NCBI GenBank assembly: GCA_016927965.1
Contig: JAFGLP010000003.1
Coordinates: forward strand, 1-23,183
Reading direction: 5' to 3'
DNA from: Dehalococcoidia bacterium
Lineage (GTDB): Bacteria > Chloroflexota > Dehalococcoidia > GIF9 > UBA5629
Length of the DNA: 23,183 nt
A model generated the notes under the pieces. That model saw nothing but the letters and a program-made list of their open reading frames with translations. It was not told the DNA's origin and ran no database searches. Below, piece by piece: positions 16,097-23,029 of this stretch (the stretch's first letter is position 1; each line of letters starts with the position of its first letter). The translations under genes and the position numbers were made by a program.

Positions 16097-16795
16097 ATGG
16101 CTGATAGCACAGATATCATAGTTAAATTTAAAAAAGCCGCTGCCAGGCCGGGAACCAGCGTTTGTGTAGTAGAAACAGCTTCAGATGCTGTCAACTATAT
16201 CATCAGCATAGTCAAAGATAAACATATCCAGACTGTAATTAAAGCCAATTCAGCAATAGCTGAAAAACTGACGCTTAACGAGCGACTAGCCGAAGCCGGC
16301 GTCAGGGTGATCGAAACGAGCGTGGTGCAATTGATCGCACAGCTTGCTAAAGGTCAGGAAGTTCCAATCGAAAAAGCGGCCGCACTGATATCTTCAACCG
16401 CAGGGAAAAAGGTCAAGCCTGAACCTGCAATAGTATTAGAAAAGGCACGGCAGGTATTGAAAGAAGCGTATCATAAGGCCGATTTAGGAATAACGGAAGC
16501 CGATCTTGGTATAGCTGAGACTGGTACGCTGATAATACTGGAGAACGAAGAAAATGCCAGGCTGGCAGCAGTATTACCGCGCATCCACCTGACCTTGCTG
16601 GACTGCAATAGCATTGCCGCTGATCTTGCAGAGGCGGCGGAGAAGCTTAAAGGTTCCTCTGAAGGTATTCCCGGACGCAAGGTATCGACGTTTATCACGT
16701 ACCTGACCAGGCGAAATACTGCCGAGGAAATATCAGGAGAGACACAAACCAAGGAGCCTGTGGAAGAACATGTCCTGCTGGTCAATCTTCCTTGA
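16097..16795 (+). CDS. Stand-alone LUD-domain protein (LutC/DUF162-like)
   Basis: A 232-residue protein with the LUD (lactate utilisation) fold. The best marker is LGITEADLGIAETGTLII (130-147), followed by NARLAAVLPRIHLTLLD (153-169), the two conserved blocks of LutB and LutC. It ends EEHVLLVNLP, close to where LutC proteins carry their final beta strand and stop. It has no ferredoxin-like cysteine motifs such as LutB has. LutA, LutB or a lactate permease are not in the window, so a role in lactate oxidation is not shown. The start ATG has AAAGGTG 4 bases upstream and a good promoter. It converges on cysM, with a hairpin between them. Confidence 0.85.
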   Translation: MADSTDIIVKFKKAAARPGTSVCVVETASDAVNYIISIVKDKHIQTVIKANSAIAEKLTLNERLAEAGVRVIETSVVQLIAQLAKGQEVPIEKAAALISSTAGKKVKPEPAIVLEKARQVLKEAYHKADLGITEADLGIAETGTLIILENEENARLAAVLPRIHLTLLDCNSIAADLAEAAEKLKGSSEGIPGRKVSTFITYLTRRNTAEEISGETQTKEPVEEHVLLVNLP

Positions 16796-16815
16796 AAGGG
16801 ACCATATTATCGTAC

Positions 16816-16843
16816 CAAAAACATCCAGTATGGATTACTGGAT
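16816..16843 (-). terminator. Probable rho-independent terminator between LUD gene and cysM
   Basis: A perfect 8-bp stem, ATCCAGTA (16823-16830) and TACTGGAT (16836-16843), has a 5-base loop. Read on the minus strand it is followed by G then TTTTT (16820-16816), which suits cysM, whose stop is about 114 bases upstream. On the plus strand only AATTTCT follows, so action on the LUD transcript would be weaker. Confidence 0.5.
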
Positions 16844-16956
16844 AATTTCTAAGACCGAAATAGCTCATCTTGAATAGGCTCAAAATTCCAAGTCCTGCTA
16901 TCCTATATTTTGATATCTGTAGCTAGAATTTAGAAACCGGACTCCAATAGTATTTA

Positions 16957-17883
16957 TTAAGGCGGGCATTTTCCGCAGAAAGAGCGGAAAAGCGTGGTGC
17001 TCAAATACCTGTCCCCGCGGTCTGGTAAAATAACAACTATATTACCGCTGTCCATCTGGCGGGCAATTTTCATAGCGCCAACAACCGCCGCCCCGCTGGA
17101 CATGCCTACAAATACGCCTTCTTTGAGAGCCAGCACCCGCGTCGTTTCATAAGCGTCATCATCTTCTACAGTGATCTTCTCGTCAAAACCTTTGGTATCA
17201 TAGATGCCAGGCTTGATAGACTCATTCATATTCTTCAAACCCTGGATAGTATGCCCTTCGGTGGGCTCTACCGCAACTATTTTAATGGCCGGTTTCCTTT
17301 CCCTGAGATATTTTCCTGTGCCGATTAAAGTACCCGAAGTGCCTATGCCCGCTACAAAAACATCCAGCTCGCCATCTATCTGTTCATATATCTCAGGGCC
17401 GGTGGTTTCATAATGCGCCAGCAAGTTATTGGGATTATCAAACTGGTTAGGCATATAGTACTTGTCTGGCTCCATTTCAACAAACTGTTTAGCCCGCCTT
17501 ATAGCACCGTCAGTAGATTCCCTGGCCGGTGTAAGCACGACGTCAGCGCCATAAGCATGGAGGCAGATTTGTCTTTCCGAACTCACGCACTCCGGCATAA
17601 ACAACTTCACATGATAACCTTTGGCACAGCCAATCATAGCCAGGGCTATTCCCGTATTTCCGGAAGTTGGTTCGACTATTATCTTATCTCTGTTAAGCTG
17701 GCCTGATTCCTCAGACTTCGAGATCATATAATAAGCAGGCCTGTCTTTGATCGACCCGCCGGGATTGTTCCCCTCGAGCTTGGCAAAAATCTTGACCTTT
17801 GGATTAATACTATCCAAGATACGCAGTTCCACCAGCGGTGTATTGCCAATAGCCTCATATACGTTGTGCTTGGCCTGTTTCAT
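16957..17883 (-). CDS. cysM: Cysteine synthase, CysM-type (PLP-dependent)
   Basis: A 308-residue fold-type II PLP enzyme that makes cysteine from an activated serine (O-acetylserine or O-phosphoserine) and a sulfide donor. IGNTPLVEL (12-20) and KLEGNNPGGSIKDRPA (35-50) carry the PLP lysine, Lys46. The NNPGGSIKDR form matches CysM more than CysK. TSGNTGIALA (the substrate loop), GIGTSGTLIGTGKYL (the phosphate-binding loop) and PDRGDRYLSTTLF near the end agree with CysM. It ends with CGKCPP, a two-cysteine tail that is not part of the E. coli enzyme as I know it. The ATG start has AGAGGAC upstream, and a TATAAT on the minus strand at 17920-17915 is the likely -10 box. Confidence 0.93.
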   Translation of the reverse strand: MKQAKHNVYEAIGNTPLVELRILDSINPKVKIFAKLEGNNPGGSIKDRPAYYMISKSEESGQLNRDKIIVEPTSGNTGIALAMIGCAKGYHVKLFMPECVSSERQICLHAYGADVVLTPARESTDGAIRRAKQFVEMEPDKYYMPNQFDNPNNLLAHYETTGPEIYEQIDGELDVFVAGIGTSGTLIGTGKYLRERKPAIKIVAVEPTEGHTIQGLKNMNESIKPGIYDTKGFDEKITVEDDDAYETTRVLALKEGVFVGMSSGAAVVGAMKIARQMDSGNIVVILPDRGDRYLSTTLFRSFCGKCPP

Positions 17884-17914
17884 TTTTTGTCCTCTCAGAC
17901 TGACCCTCTCGTAA

Positions 17915-17920
17915 ATTATA
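17915..17920 (-). promoter_or_regulatory. -10 box of cysM
   Basis: A perfect TATAAT on the minus strand, about 31 bases before the cysM ATG. The -35 region (GTGACT at 17 bases) is weak, which suggests activation or a poor promoter. Confidence 0.42.
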
Positions 17921-17964
17921 TGTCAAGTTACACTATCAGTCACAAAATAATAATCCGGCAGTAA

Positions 17965-18684
17965 TTACAAATTGTTAATATAGGAATCCTTATTGTTCAT
18001 GAAATCCCTGTAGATACGGAAGTAATCCGTTTTTTCATAATCTATCGCTTCGATGTAATCAGCATCGAAGTTATATAGCACTGCACCCGGAAAAGCCAGC
18101 AAGATGGGAGAATGGCTGGTAATGATGAATTGAGCATGGTCATCTTTTATCATCTCCTTCAATAGCTTCAACAGTTGCAACTGGCTTTTAGGAGAAAGTG
18201 CAGTTTCCGGTTCATCAAGAAAATAAATCCCCTCTATACTATATCTCGCAGTGAAAAACGAGATAAGCGACTGCCCATGAGATTGCGTCAGCAGAGACTC
18301 ACCGCCGAAATAATCAAGCATACCCGGGTCGGCATGTGCCCACTGATCAAGATAGCGTGCAAAATCTTGAAAGATCTGGGAACTAAAGTAAGAACCCTTG
18401 ACTGGACCATCTGTCCATTTTATTTCTATATATTCATGGAAGGAGCTTTCATAAGGATTATATTCATATCTTACGCCTTCCAGGTTCTCCCAGATATGAA
18501 TCCCGCACTTAAGGCAAATGGCCCTTAGTAACGTGGACTTACCAGTACCGTTTTCGCCGACGAAGAAAGTCACAGGGCTGGTAAAATCAATATTCTTTGA
18601 CCTTTGAAATATATTGAGATTAAACGGATATGAATCAAGCACCGGATATCGCTCCGGATGCAAAGTGACGCTACTTATATGCAT
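17965..18684 (-). CDS. Small ABC-type AAA ATPase, function unknown
   Basis: A 239-residue soluble ATPase of the ABC/SMC-like class. Walker A is GENGTGKST (43-51), the signature-like SHGQS is 135-139, Walker B is GIYFLDEPETALSP (152-165) and the switch histidine is in TSHSP (His191). There are no membrane segments and no permease nearby, so it is not a transporter subunit as such. The proteins it most resembles are stand-alone 'AAA family ATPase' proteins of about 240 residues with few characterised members. A link to repair, ribosome rescue or phage defence would be speculation, and no partner nuclease or toxin gene is adjacent. The ATG at 18684 has GGAG 5 bases before it, and TATAAT lies on the minus strand at 18713-18708. 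Confidence 0.87.
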   Translation of the reverse strand: MHISSVTLHPERYPVLDSYPFNLNIFQRSKNIDFTSPVTFFVGENGTGKSTLLRAICLKCGIHIWENLEGVRYEYNPYESSFHEYIEIKWTDGPVKGSYFSSQIFQDFARYLDQWAHADPGMLDYFGGESLLTQSHGQSLISFFTARYSIEGIYFLDEPETALSPKSQLQLLKLLKEMIKDDHAQFIITSHSPILLAFPGAVLYNFDADYIEAIDYEKTDYFRIYRDFMNNKDSYINNL

Positions 18685-18744
18685 TGCATCTCCAGTATAA
18701 GATTGATATTATATCATAGTCACATTAACAGTCCGTGCTGTGCT

Positions 18745-18937
18745 ATGGGCGCATTAATCCATAAAAGGCTTACGTTAAGATTAAAGCAGTGTCGGGAAAA
18801 CAATGATAATCCTCCACTGCAAACCGTAATAACGTGGGGAGCAGTATAAGGAATATACCTTACGTGTGCCAGTTCCCGCCGGTCAGGAAAAAACGGCCGA
18901 AAAACTTCTAGATTATTTCAATAATACAGATGACTGA
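18745..18937 (+). pseudogene. Possible small protein gene broken by a +1 frameshift at a GGGG run
   Basis: Two consecutive reading frames look protein-like and join near 18836-18839. The first runs from an ATG at 18745 and encodes MGALIHKRLTLRLKQ, then NPPLQTVITW, with a stop at 18849. The second, one base on, encodes EQYKEYTLRVPVPAG and QEKTAEKLLDYFNNTDD, with a stop at 18937. Removing one G from GGGG would fuse them into one protein of about 63 residues. There is no clear ribosome site before the ATG, and I do not recognise the product. It could be a decayed gene, a sequencing error or coincidence. Confidence 0.3.
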
Positions 18938-18981
18938 CCAGTATCATATCTGCCTTATTACTCTTTCATAATGTCTTAATG

Positions 18982-19010
18982 TGCATTAAATGCATTGTAT
19001 GACGTATAAT
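18982..19010 (+). promoter_or_regulatory. Promoter/operator of the MetF-like gene
   Basis: TATAAT at 19005-19010 is preceded by a perfect 13-base palindrome, TGCATT-A-AATGCA (18982-18994), lying on the -35 position. No consensus -35 box is present, so the palindrome may be a regulator site. Confidence 0.45.
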
Positions 19011-19056
19011 TTTGCAAAATAATTTAAGGAATCGGGAAAATTCTCCCACAAATAAT

Positions 19057-19896
19057 ATGACACCTTCTAACGATATTACTATCAATAACGGTGATTTTTT
19101 AAAAGAACCCAGATTCGAACTGATACCCATGAAAGGGGTAGAAGACCAGGCGCAATTTCTGCCTGACAGAGCCATGGTAGCAGTGACCGCTTCTCCAAGC
19201 AAGGGACTGGACGCCACTTTTAAGCTGGCAGAAACTATGGCAGCGCGCGGTTTCCGCGTGGTGCCCCACCTGGCAGCCAGGCTGGTGCGTAGCCGTGAAC
19301 ACCTGGAAGAGCTGGTAGACCGCTATGAGGAAGACGGTTTCGATGAGCTATTCGTAATAGGAGGCGATGAAACCGAACCAGCCGGACCGTATCATTCAGC
19401 TACACTTTTGCTAAAGGACATGCAGGAACTGCCCAATCGCCCCAAACGCATTGGAATTGGTTCATATCCGGATGGACATCCCCTAATCAGCAGGGACGAG
19501 CTTTTCAAAGCATTGCAGGATAAACAGCCGATGGCCGATTATATGATTACACAGATATGTTTCGACCAGAAAAAAATCAGCGCATGGCTGAGCGATATGC
19601 GCAAACGCGGGATTAACCTGCCTGTTTATATCGGCATACCGGGCGTTTTGAAGCGGCAAAAATTGCTGGATATATCTCTCAAGGTAGGAGTGGGGGATTC
19701 AACACGTTTCATCATGCATAATCTCGGACTGGCCGCCAGGTTGCTTGGCAGCCAGATGTATACTCCTGACAAGCTGGTCAAACAAGCTATCTCCATGTCG
19801 GGCGATAAGACCAACGACATAGCCGGCTTCCATATCTATACCTTTAACCAGTGCCAGACTACCGAGCAATGGCATCAGAAATGTATCAAAACATAA
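19057..19896 (+). CDS. Methylenetetrahydrofolate reductase (MetF)-like protein
   Basis: A 279-residue TIM-barrel protein matching short methylenetetrahydrofolate reductases. Motifs are FELIPMKG near the start (possible acid residue Glu21), VVPHLAARL (68-76), LFVIGGDETEPAG (98-110), GIGSYPDGHPL (133-143), ADYMITQICFD (160-170) and VYIGIPGVL (190-198). These enzymes reduce methylene- to methyl-tetrahydrofolate. This divergent short form is known from mycobacteria and other lineages lacking classical MetF. The start is uncertain. An upstream TTG (19012) lies inside the promoter, so the ATG at 19057 is preferred, although the only Shine-Dalgarno-like AAGGA is 26 bases upstream, with a small GGGA/TCCC hairpin between. 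No other folate genes are adjacent. Confidence 0.83.
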   Translation: MTPSNDITINNGDFLKEPRFELIPMKGVEDQAQFLPDRAMVAVTASPSKGLDATFKLAETMAARGFRVVPHLAARLVRSREHLEELVDRYEEDGFDELFVIGGDETEPAGPYHSATLLLKDMQELPNRPKRIGIGSYPDGHPLISRDELFKALQDKQPMADYMITQICFDQKKISAWLSDMRKRGINLPVYIGIPGVLKRQKLLDISLKVGVGDSTRFIMHNLGLAARLLGSQMYTPDKLVKQAISMSGDKTNDIAGFHIYTFNQCQTTEQWHQKCIKT

Positions 19897-19999
19897 CCGG
19901 AAAAGCTGTAAGCGAGTCTATCCCCCTATCATTTAACCACCTGCTTTACAGGATTTAGTTATTCACGCCCTCTGATCCGTAAATGCAATTCCCATTCGT

Positions 20000-20027
20000 T
20001 TGATATACTCTATTCCAGGTACATAAT
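20000..20027 (+). promoter_or_regulatory. Possible promoter of the flavodoxin-hydrolase pair
   Basis: TTGATA (20000-20005) and CATAAT (20022-20027) are spaced by 16 bases. The start would fall about 12 bases before the ATG at 20046, leaving room only for the GAGAAG ribosome site. Confidence 0.4.
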
Positions 20028-20045
20028 CTACAGCGAGAAGCGAAA

Positions 20046-20537
20046 ATGAAATTATTGGCATTAAACGCCAGCTTGAGAGGAGATCACGGCCATACCGGTT
20101 ATCTGATCAATAAAGTATTCGAGGGCGCAGGTGAAAAGGGCGTAGCCTGTATAAGCTCCAAACAGTTTGTTCCCCTGGTATGCAGTAATAACATCGAGGA
20201 TTTAACGCCCAACAATACGATCTCATACTTTCATACTTATTCCAGATTTATGGATACTCCCCAGATTGGATCACTCACACGCAATGGGGGCCTGATTGCT
20301 GGTTACGGCAAAGACCCGGCACGCCAGCACATTTTCCCAAAGTTGAAAGAAGTTAATGATGCATATGTTGAAGCAGGCCGCGAACTGGCAACAAGGGGAT
20401 ATATCAGCAGATCAACACAGAAAAAAGCCAATCAGGAGATACTTACCATACCGATGTTTAATATAATGAAAAAGATCGGTCCTTTTAAAAGCAAGTTTGT
20501 CGATAAGGCACGGCTGTTTGTAAGGCCCTCGGTATAA
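20046..20537 (+). pseudogene. Flavodoxin-family / FMN-reductase-like gene with internal deletion
   Basis: An open frame of 163 residues. The start, MKLLALNASLRGDHGHTGYLI (1-21), is the first strand and FMN-phosphate loop of multimeric flavodoxin / NADPH-dependent FMN reductase-like proteins. Residues from about 38 on (KQFVPLVCSNNIEDLTP, FMDTPQIGSLTRN, and EAGRELATRGYISRSTQKKA) resemble the C-terminal third of the same family. The middle is missing. Family members are normally about 230-260 residues and carry a Cys-rich segment and the P-x-Y flavin-contact region there. The junction lies near residues 35-38 (about 20148-20160), with the frame kept. It is probably non-functional as a flavoprotein. 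The ATG has GAGAAG 5 bases upstream. The hydrolase gene begins 13 bases after it. Confidence 0.6.
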
Positions 20538-20550
20538 GGCAGGTCATACA

Positions 20551-21372
20551 ATGCCAATTACATTGATAAATGGAAACCGGACATATTACGAAGTACACGG
20601 CAAGGGAGAACCACTGATCATGATACAGGGGTTCACTGGAACCGCTCAGGCCTGGGGACTTCAAGTACGTTCGTTCAAGCAGCATTTCAAGACAATCATA
20701 TTCGACAACAGGGGAATAGGCCGCAGCGATTGCCCGAAAGAACCATTCTCTATTGAAACGATGGCAGCAGACGTCACCGGTTTAATGGACCATCTTTACA
20801 TAGAAAAAGCCAGTATCCTTGGTCTGTCTATGGGAGGCCTTATAGCACAGGAGATCGCCATCGCCCATCCGGCAAGGGTAAAAAAGCTAATTCTTTGCAG
20901 TACTTTCTCCACCAGGTACGTCCCTGAAACTGTAGCCGGGGCAAATACAGAAACCATCTCGTGGCAAGAGCAGCCGCATGCAGAAATCCGTGATCTCGAC
21001 CTGAATACTATGATGACATCAGTAGTTTCATCAGCTTACAATAGCACTGTCTACCGTATCTTATTTCTGCTCCTGCTGAAAATTAATAAAAGATCAATTA
21101 GAAGTCAGGGAATTTATGGACAGGCCGAAGCAGTAAACAAACACAGTACGCTGGAAAGGCTGCACCTGATCAAGTCACCGACACTGGTGATGACAGGTGC
21201 AGCAGACAGGCTGGTCTCTCCCTTGCACTCAGACATACTGGCAGCCCGCATCCCCAATGCAAAACTCGTTAAAATTGCCGGGGGATCGCATGCTTTCTTT
21301 TTTGAAATGGCAGGCAAGTTTAATAAAGAAGTGATCAGTTTTCTAAACAACGACCGGGCATCATATAACTAA
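20551..21372 (+). CDS. Alpha/beta-fold hydrolase
   Basis: A 273-residue hydrolase of the alpha/beta fold. The nucleophile elbow is GLSMGG with Ser93. The acid is Asp219 in TGAADRLV, and the base is His247 in GGSHAFFFE. The oxyanion-hole segment is QGFTG (26-30), and FDNRGIGRSD (51-60) is the typical loop following strand 4. The cap region (about 125-200) contains a strongly hydrophobic stretch, ILFLLLLKI, suggesting a lipophilic substrate or membrane contact. The substrate is not identifiable; family members include esterases, C-C hydrolases and haloperoxidase-like enzymes. It starts 13 bases after the flavodoxin-like gene with AGGCAGGT upstream, so the two form one transcript. Confidence 0.9.
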   Translation: MPITLINGNRTYYEVHGKGEPLIMIQGFTGTAQAWGLQVRSFKQHFKTIIFDNRGIGRSDCPKEPFSIETMAADVTGLMDHLYIEKASILGLSMGGLIAQEIAIAHPARVKKLILCSTFSTRYVPETVAGANTETISWQEQPHAEIRDLDLNTMMTSVVSSAYNSTVYRILFLLLLKINKRSIRSQGIYGQAEAVNKHSTLERLHLIKSPTLVMTGAADRLVSPLHSDILAARIPNAKLVKIAGGSHAFFFEMAGKFNKEVISFLNNDRASYN

Positions 21373-21448
21373 TCATCAAACAACCGCCTGCTCATCATTT
21401 TCCATATACACGACTTAAATACCGGACATGAAAGGTACTTACAGGGGA

Positions 21449-21476
21449 TTCATAAAAACTGTGCTTCAGATATAAT
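21449..21476 (+). promoter_or_regulatory. Promoter of the pilin-like gene
   Basis: TTCATA (21449-21454) and a perfect TATAAT (21471-21476) are spaced by 16 bases, about 70 bases before the ATG at 21546. This gives the small gene its own transcript. Confidence 0.5.
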
Positions 21477-21545
21477 CTTTTCTTGTTGTTGGTAGCTTTT
21501 AATAAATGGATTTGCATTAATCACCACACGATAAAGGAGACAACA

Positions 21546-21881
21546 ATGTCTTTTAAACACATAAAGAACGCTACATCAATGTTTTTTAAAGATCAGCAAG
21601 GAATGACATTCACAGAAATTGCTTTAGTATTAATCGGGATTACTATCGCCAGTATAGCAGTATCTTTTATCACCCTTGGTACTTCCCTCTTCACAGTAGA
21701 CGCCAGCAGCGGAAATATAAACAGCACGAGTTCATATAAGATCAGCTCAGGGGCTTTCAGCCCTATCACAGAACTTGAAAAACAACATCTTAATAATCCG
21801 GAACGCATCGATTCAACTGTGAAAGGCGCTATTGCCGACCTGGAATCATTCACAGATAATAAAACTGCGGACGGTCTATAG
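21546..21881 (+). CDS. Type IV pilin-like protein with class III signal peptide
   Basis: A 111-residue protein. Residues 1-19 are a basic leader ending QQG. After the cleavage site the mature N-terminus reads MTFTEIALVLIGITIASIAVSF, shown here as MTFTEIALVLIGITI then ASIAVSF, with Glu at +5 as in type IV pilins. A prepilin peptidase would cut after Gly19. The short polar C-terminal part (about 70 residues, rich in Ser, Asn and Thr) has no cysteine pair and no motif I know. It may be a minor pilin, a Flp/Tad-like subunit or a pseudopilin of a secretion or uptake machine. No pilus assembly ATPase, platform protein or peptidase gene is in the window. The ATG at 21546 is fixed by AAAGGAGA 5 bases upstream. 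An earlier in-frame ATG-like start lacks such a site. Confidence 0.75.
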   Translation: MSFKHIKNATSMFFKDQQGMTFTEIALVLIGITIASIAVSFITLGTSLFTVDASSGNINSTSSYKISSGAFSPITELEKQHLNNPERIDSTVKGAIADLESFTDNKTADGL

Positions 21882-21938
21882 CCTTGCATATCTGCTCACA
21901 GCAGTTAAAACAGCAGGAAAACCAATTCTGCTGATCCA

Positions 21939-22430
21939 TTACCAAGTTTTACAGCCGCCGTTGTCCCTGTATTCAGTGGCAAATTTGTGGACAGCCTTAT
22001 CCTGATCTTCCGTCAATACAGAACCCGGCCGTTTATCCTTTACGAAACTTATAGCACCATCAGGAGCCATCCCCCTGGTAATAAAGAAACACGACAGCAG
22101 GCAGCCGGTCCTTCCATAACCGCCATCGCAGGAGACCCCCACCGGCATACCCTGCGAAATGCACCGCTCAATAAACCCAATCATCGTGTTTATATCCTGC
22201 AGTGCCGGCGCCGACATGTCAGGTATGCTGAGATGATAATCAATCATTCCTTCCCGCTCAATATCAGCAGGCTTAACTTTGGGCACCTGTGTCATACGGA
22301 TGAGCACCTTGATACCTTTGCTTTTAAGGAACTGAAGGTGTTCATCTGACTGGATACCACGGTGACCGGCCAGCTCATTATCTATGAGCCAGCTGAAATT
22401 CATATAATTTGGGATCACGATTCCCGGCAT
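21939..22430 (-). CDS. Dual-specificity protein phosphatase, DUSP23-like
   Basis: A 163-residue cysteine phosphatase. The loop VSCDGGYGRTGCLL (99-112) is the CX5R signature with nucleophile Cys101 and Arg107. IPDMSAPALQDI (69-80) supplies the general acid, Asp71. The N-terminal NFSWLIDNELAG (11-22) and the C-terminal KRPGSVLTEDQDKAV closely follow DUSP23 (VHZ), a small atypical dual-specificity phosphatase found in eukaryotes, archaea and some bacteria. The usual His before the nucleophile is Ser100 here, which may alter the thiol pKa. It could act on phosphotyrosine, phosphoserine or phospholipid; no kinase is nearby. The ATG at 22430 has no ribosome site, and a 12-bp palindrome abuts it. 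GTG at 22418 or Met10 are alternative starts. Confidence 0.87.
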   Translation of the reverse strand: MPGIVIPNYMNFSWLIDNELAGHRGIQSDEHLQFLKSKGIKVLIRMTQVPKVKPADIEREGMIDYHLSIPDMSAPALQDINTMIGFIERCISQGMPVGVSCDGGYGRTGCLLSCFFITRGMAPDGAISFVKDKRPGSVLTEDQDKAVHKFATEYRDNGGCKTW

Positions 22431-22482
22431 TTTACATGTAAATCCAAATCAGAATATGCTTATCCAAATTACATTGTACAAT
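22431..22482. promoter_or_regulatory. Two palindromes upstream of the phosphatase gene
   Basis: TTTACATGTAAA (22431-22442) is a perfect 12-bp palindrome touching the phosphatase start, and ATTGTACAAT (22473-22482) is a perfect 10-bp palindrome about 40 bases away. TTACATGT recurs at about 22556-22563. They may be operators, but short AT-rich palindromes also arise by chance. Confidence 0.3.
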
Positions 22483-22507
22483 TATTTCGACTTAATAATC
22501 ATAGGAT

Positions 22508-22540
22508 AAAAACCTGCCGCCGGGCTTTTTCCCCGGTGGC
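22508..22540 (-). terminator. Rho-independent terminator of the DUF35 gene
   Basis: On the minus strand a 9-bp GC-rich stem (22540-22532 with 22524-22516, one G-T type mismatch or wobble) closes a 7-base loop and is followed after three bases by TTTTT (22512-22508). It lies 26 bases after the DUF35 stop and would insulate the phosphatase gene downstream. Confidence 0.75.
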
Positions 22541-22566
22541 GAGGCACATTATACGTTACATGTCGT

Positions 22567-23025
22567 TCAAACAGGCTTAAAATACATTATGTCTAATATA
22601 CTGCCTTCCCTTTTATCCTTAAACACAGCCTGCAATTTCATACCGATTTTAATGTCTTCCGGCTTCACTCCTCCGATAAGGTGGACCAAACCGGTATCGG
22701 CTCCATCCAGCTTCACCACACCGTATAAAAAGGGCGGCTCGACTGGATGCATTGCTTCTTTATACGAGACCTCTGTGAATGTCTGCAGTATACCTGTACT
22801 GCCAACCTCAATCAGTGAGTCCAGTTTACTGAAACAGTAACCGCAGACCGACTTCGGCGGTACATAGACCTTGTTACACTTGGTGCATTTAGTGCCGGTA
22901 ATCTTTTTATTATCCCGCAGTGCGATCAGAAAATCGCTGGCCAGGGCGCCTGCCCAGTTATGATAGGGAATGGCCATTTTCCCCATGATGGAATGATATT
23001 CTTGTTTCTTTGTTTCACCAGTCAT
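22567..23025 (-). CDS. DUF35 zinc-ribbon/OB-fold acyl-CoA-binding protein (second copy)
   Basis: A 152-residue DUF35 protein, distinct from the one at 5301. It has an N-terminal helical part with PYHNWAGALASDFLIALRD (20-38), and a zinc ribbon with Cys47, Cys50, Cys61 and Cys64 (KCTKC and VCGYC). The OB-fold runs from about residue 74 (EVGSTGILQTFTEVSY, PFLYGVVKLDGADTGLVHLI, KPEDIKIGMKLQAVF). Such proteins partner thiolase-like or HMG-CoA-synthase-like enzymes. The start is the ATG at 23025, with AGGAG 8 bases upstream, rather than any earlier in-frame codon. Earlier codons would overlap the upstream gene. It lies 4 bases downstream of that gene and ends at a strong terminator, so it is the last gene of an operon reaching past the window. 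Confidence 0.92.
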   Translation of the reverse strand: MTGETKKQEYHSIMGKMAIPYHNWAGALASDFLIALRDNKKITGTKCTKCNKVYVPPKSVCGYCFSKLDSLIEVGSTGILQTFTEVSYKEAMHPVEPPFLYGVVKLDGADTGLVHLIGGVKPEDIKIGMKLQAVFKDKREGSILDIMYFKPV

Positions 23026-23029
23026 TCGT

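Larger units (their letters stand above)
18685..19056. other. Intergenic region between divergent ATPase and MetF-like genes
   Basis: About 370 bases without an intact gene. It contains the probable ATPase -10 box (minus strand 18713-18708), a possible frameshifted small gene (18745-18937) and the promoter region of the MetF-like gene (18982-19010), each listed separately. No tRNA or riboswitch was recognised. Confidence 0.5.

Noticed and set aside
17921..17926. A TTGACA on the minus strand beside the cysM -10 box, looking like a -35 box
   Set aside because: It abuts the TATAAT directly, and no -10 box lies 16-18 bases further downstream.
18850..18960. Search for a tRNA or structured RNA in the gap before the MetF-like gene
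   Set aside because: No T-loop consensus, cloverleaf arms or riboswitch-like pairing could be traced.
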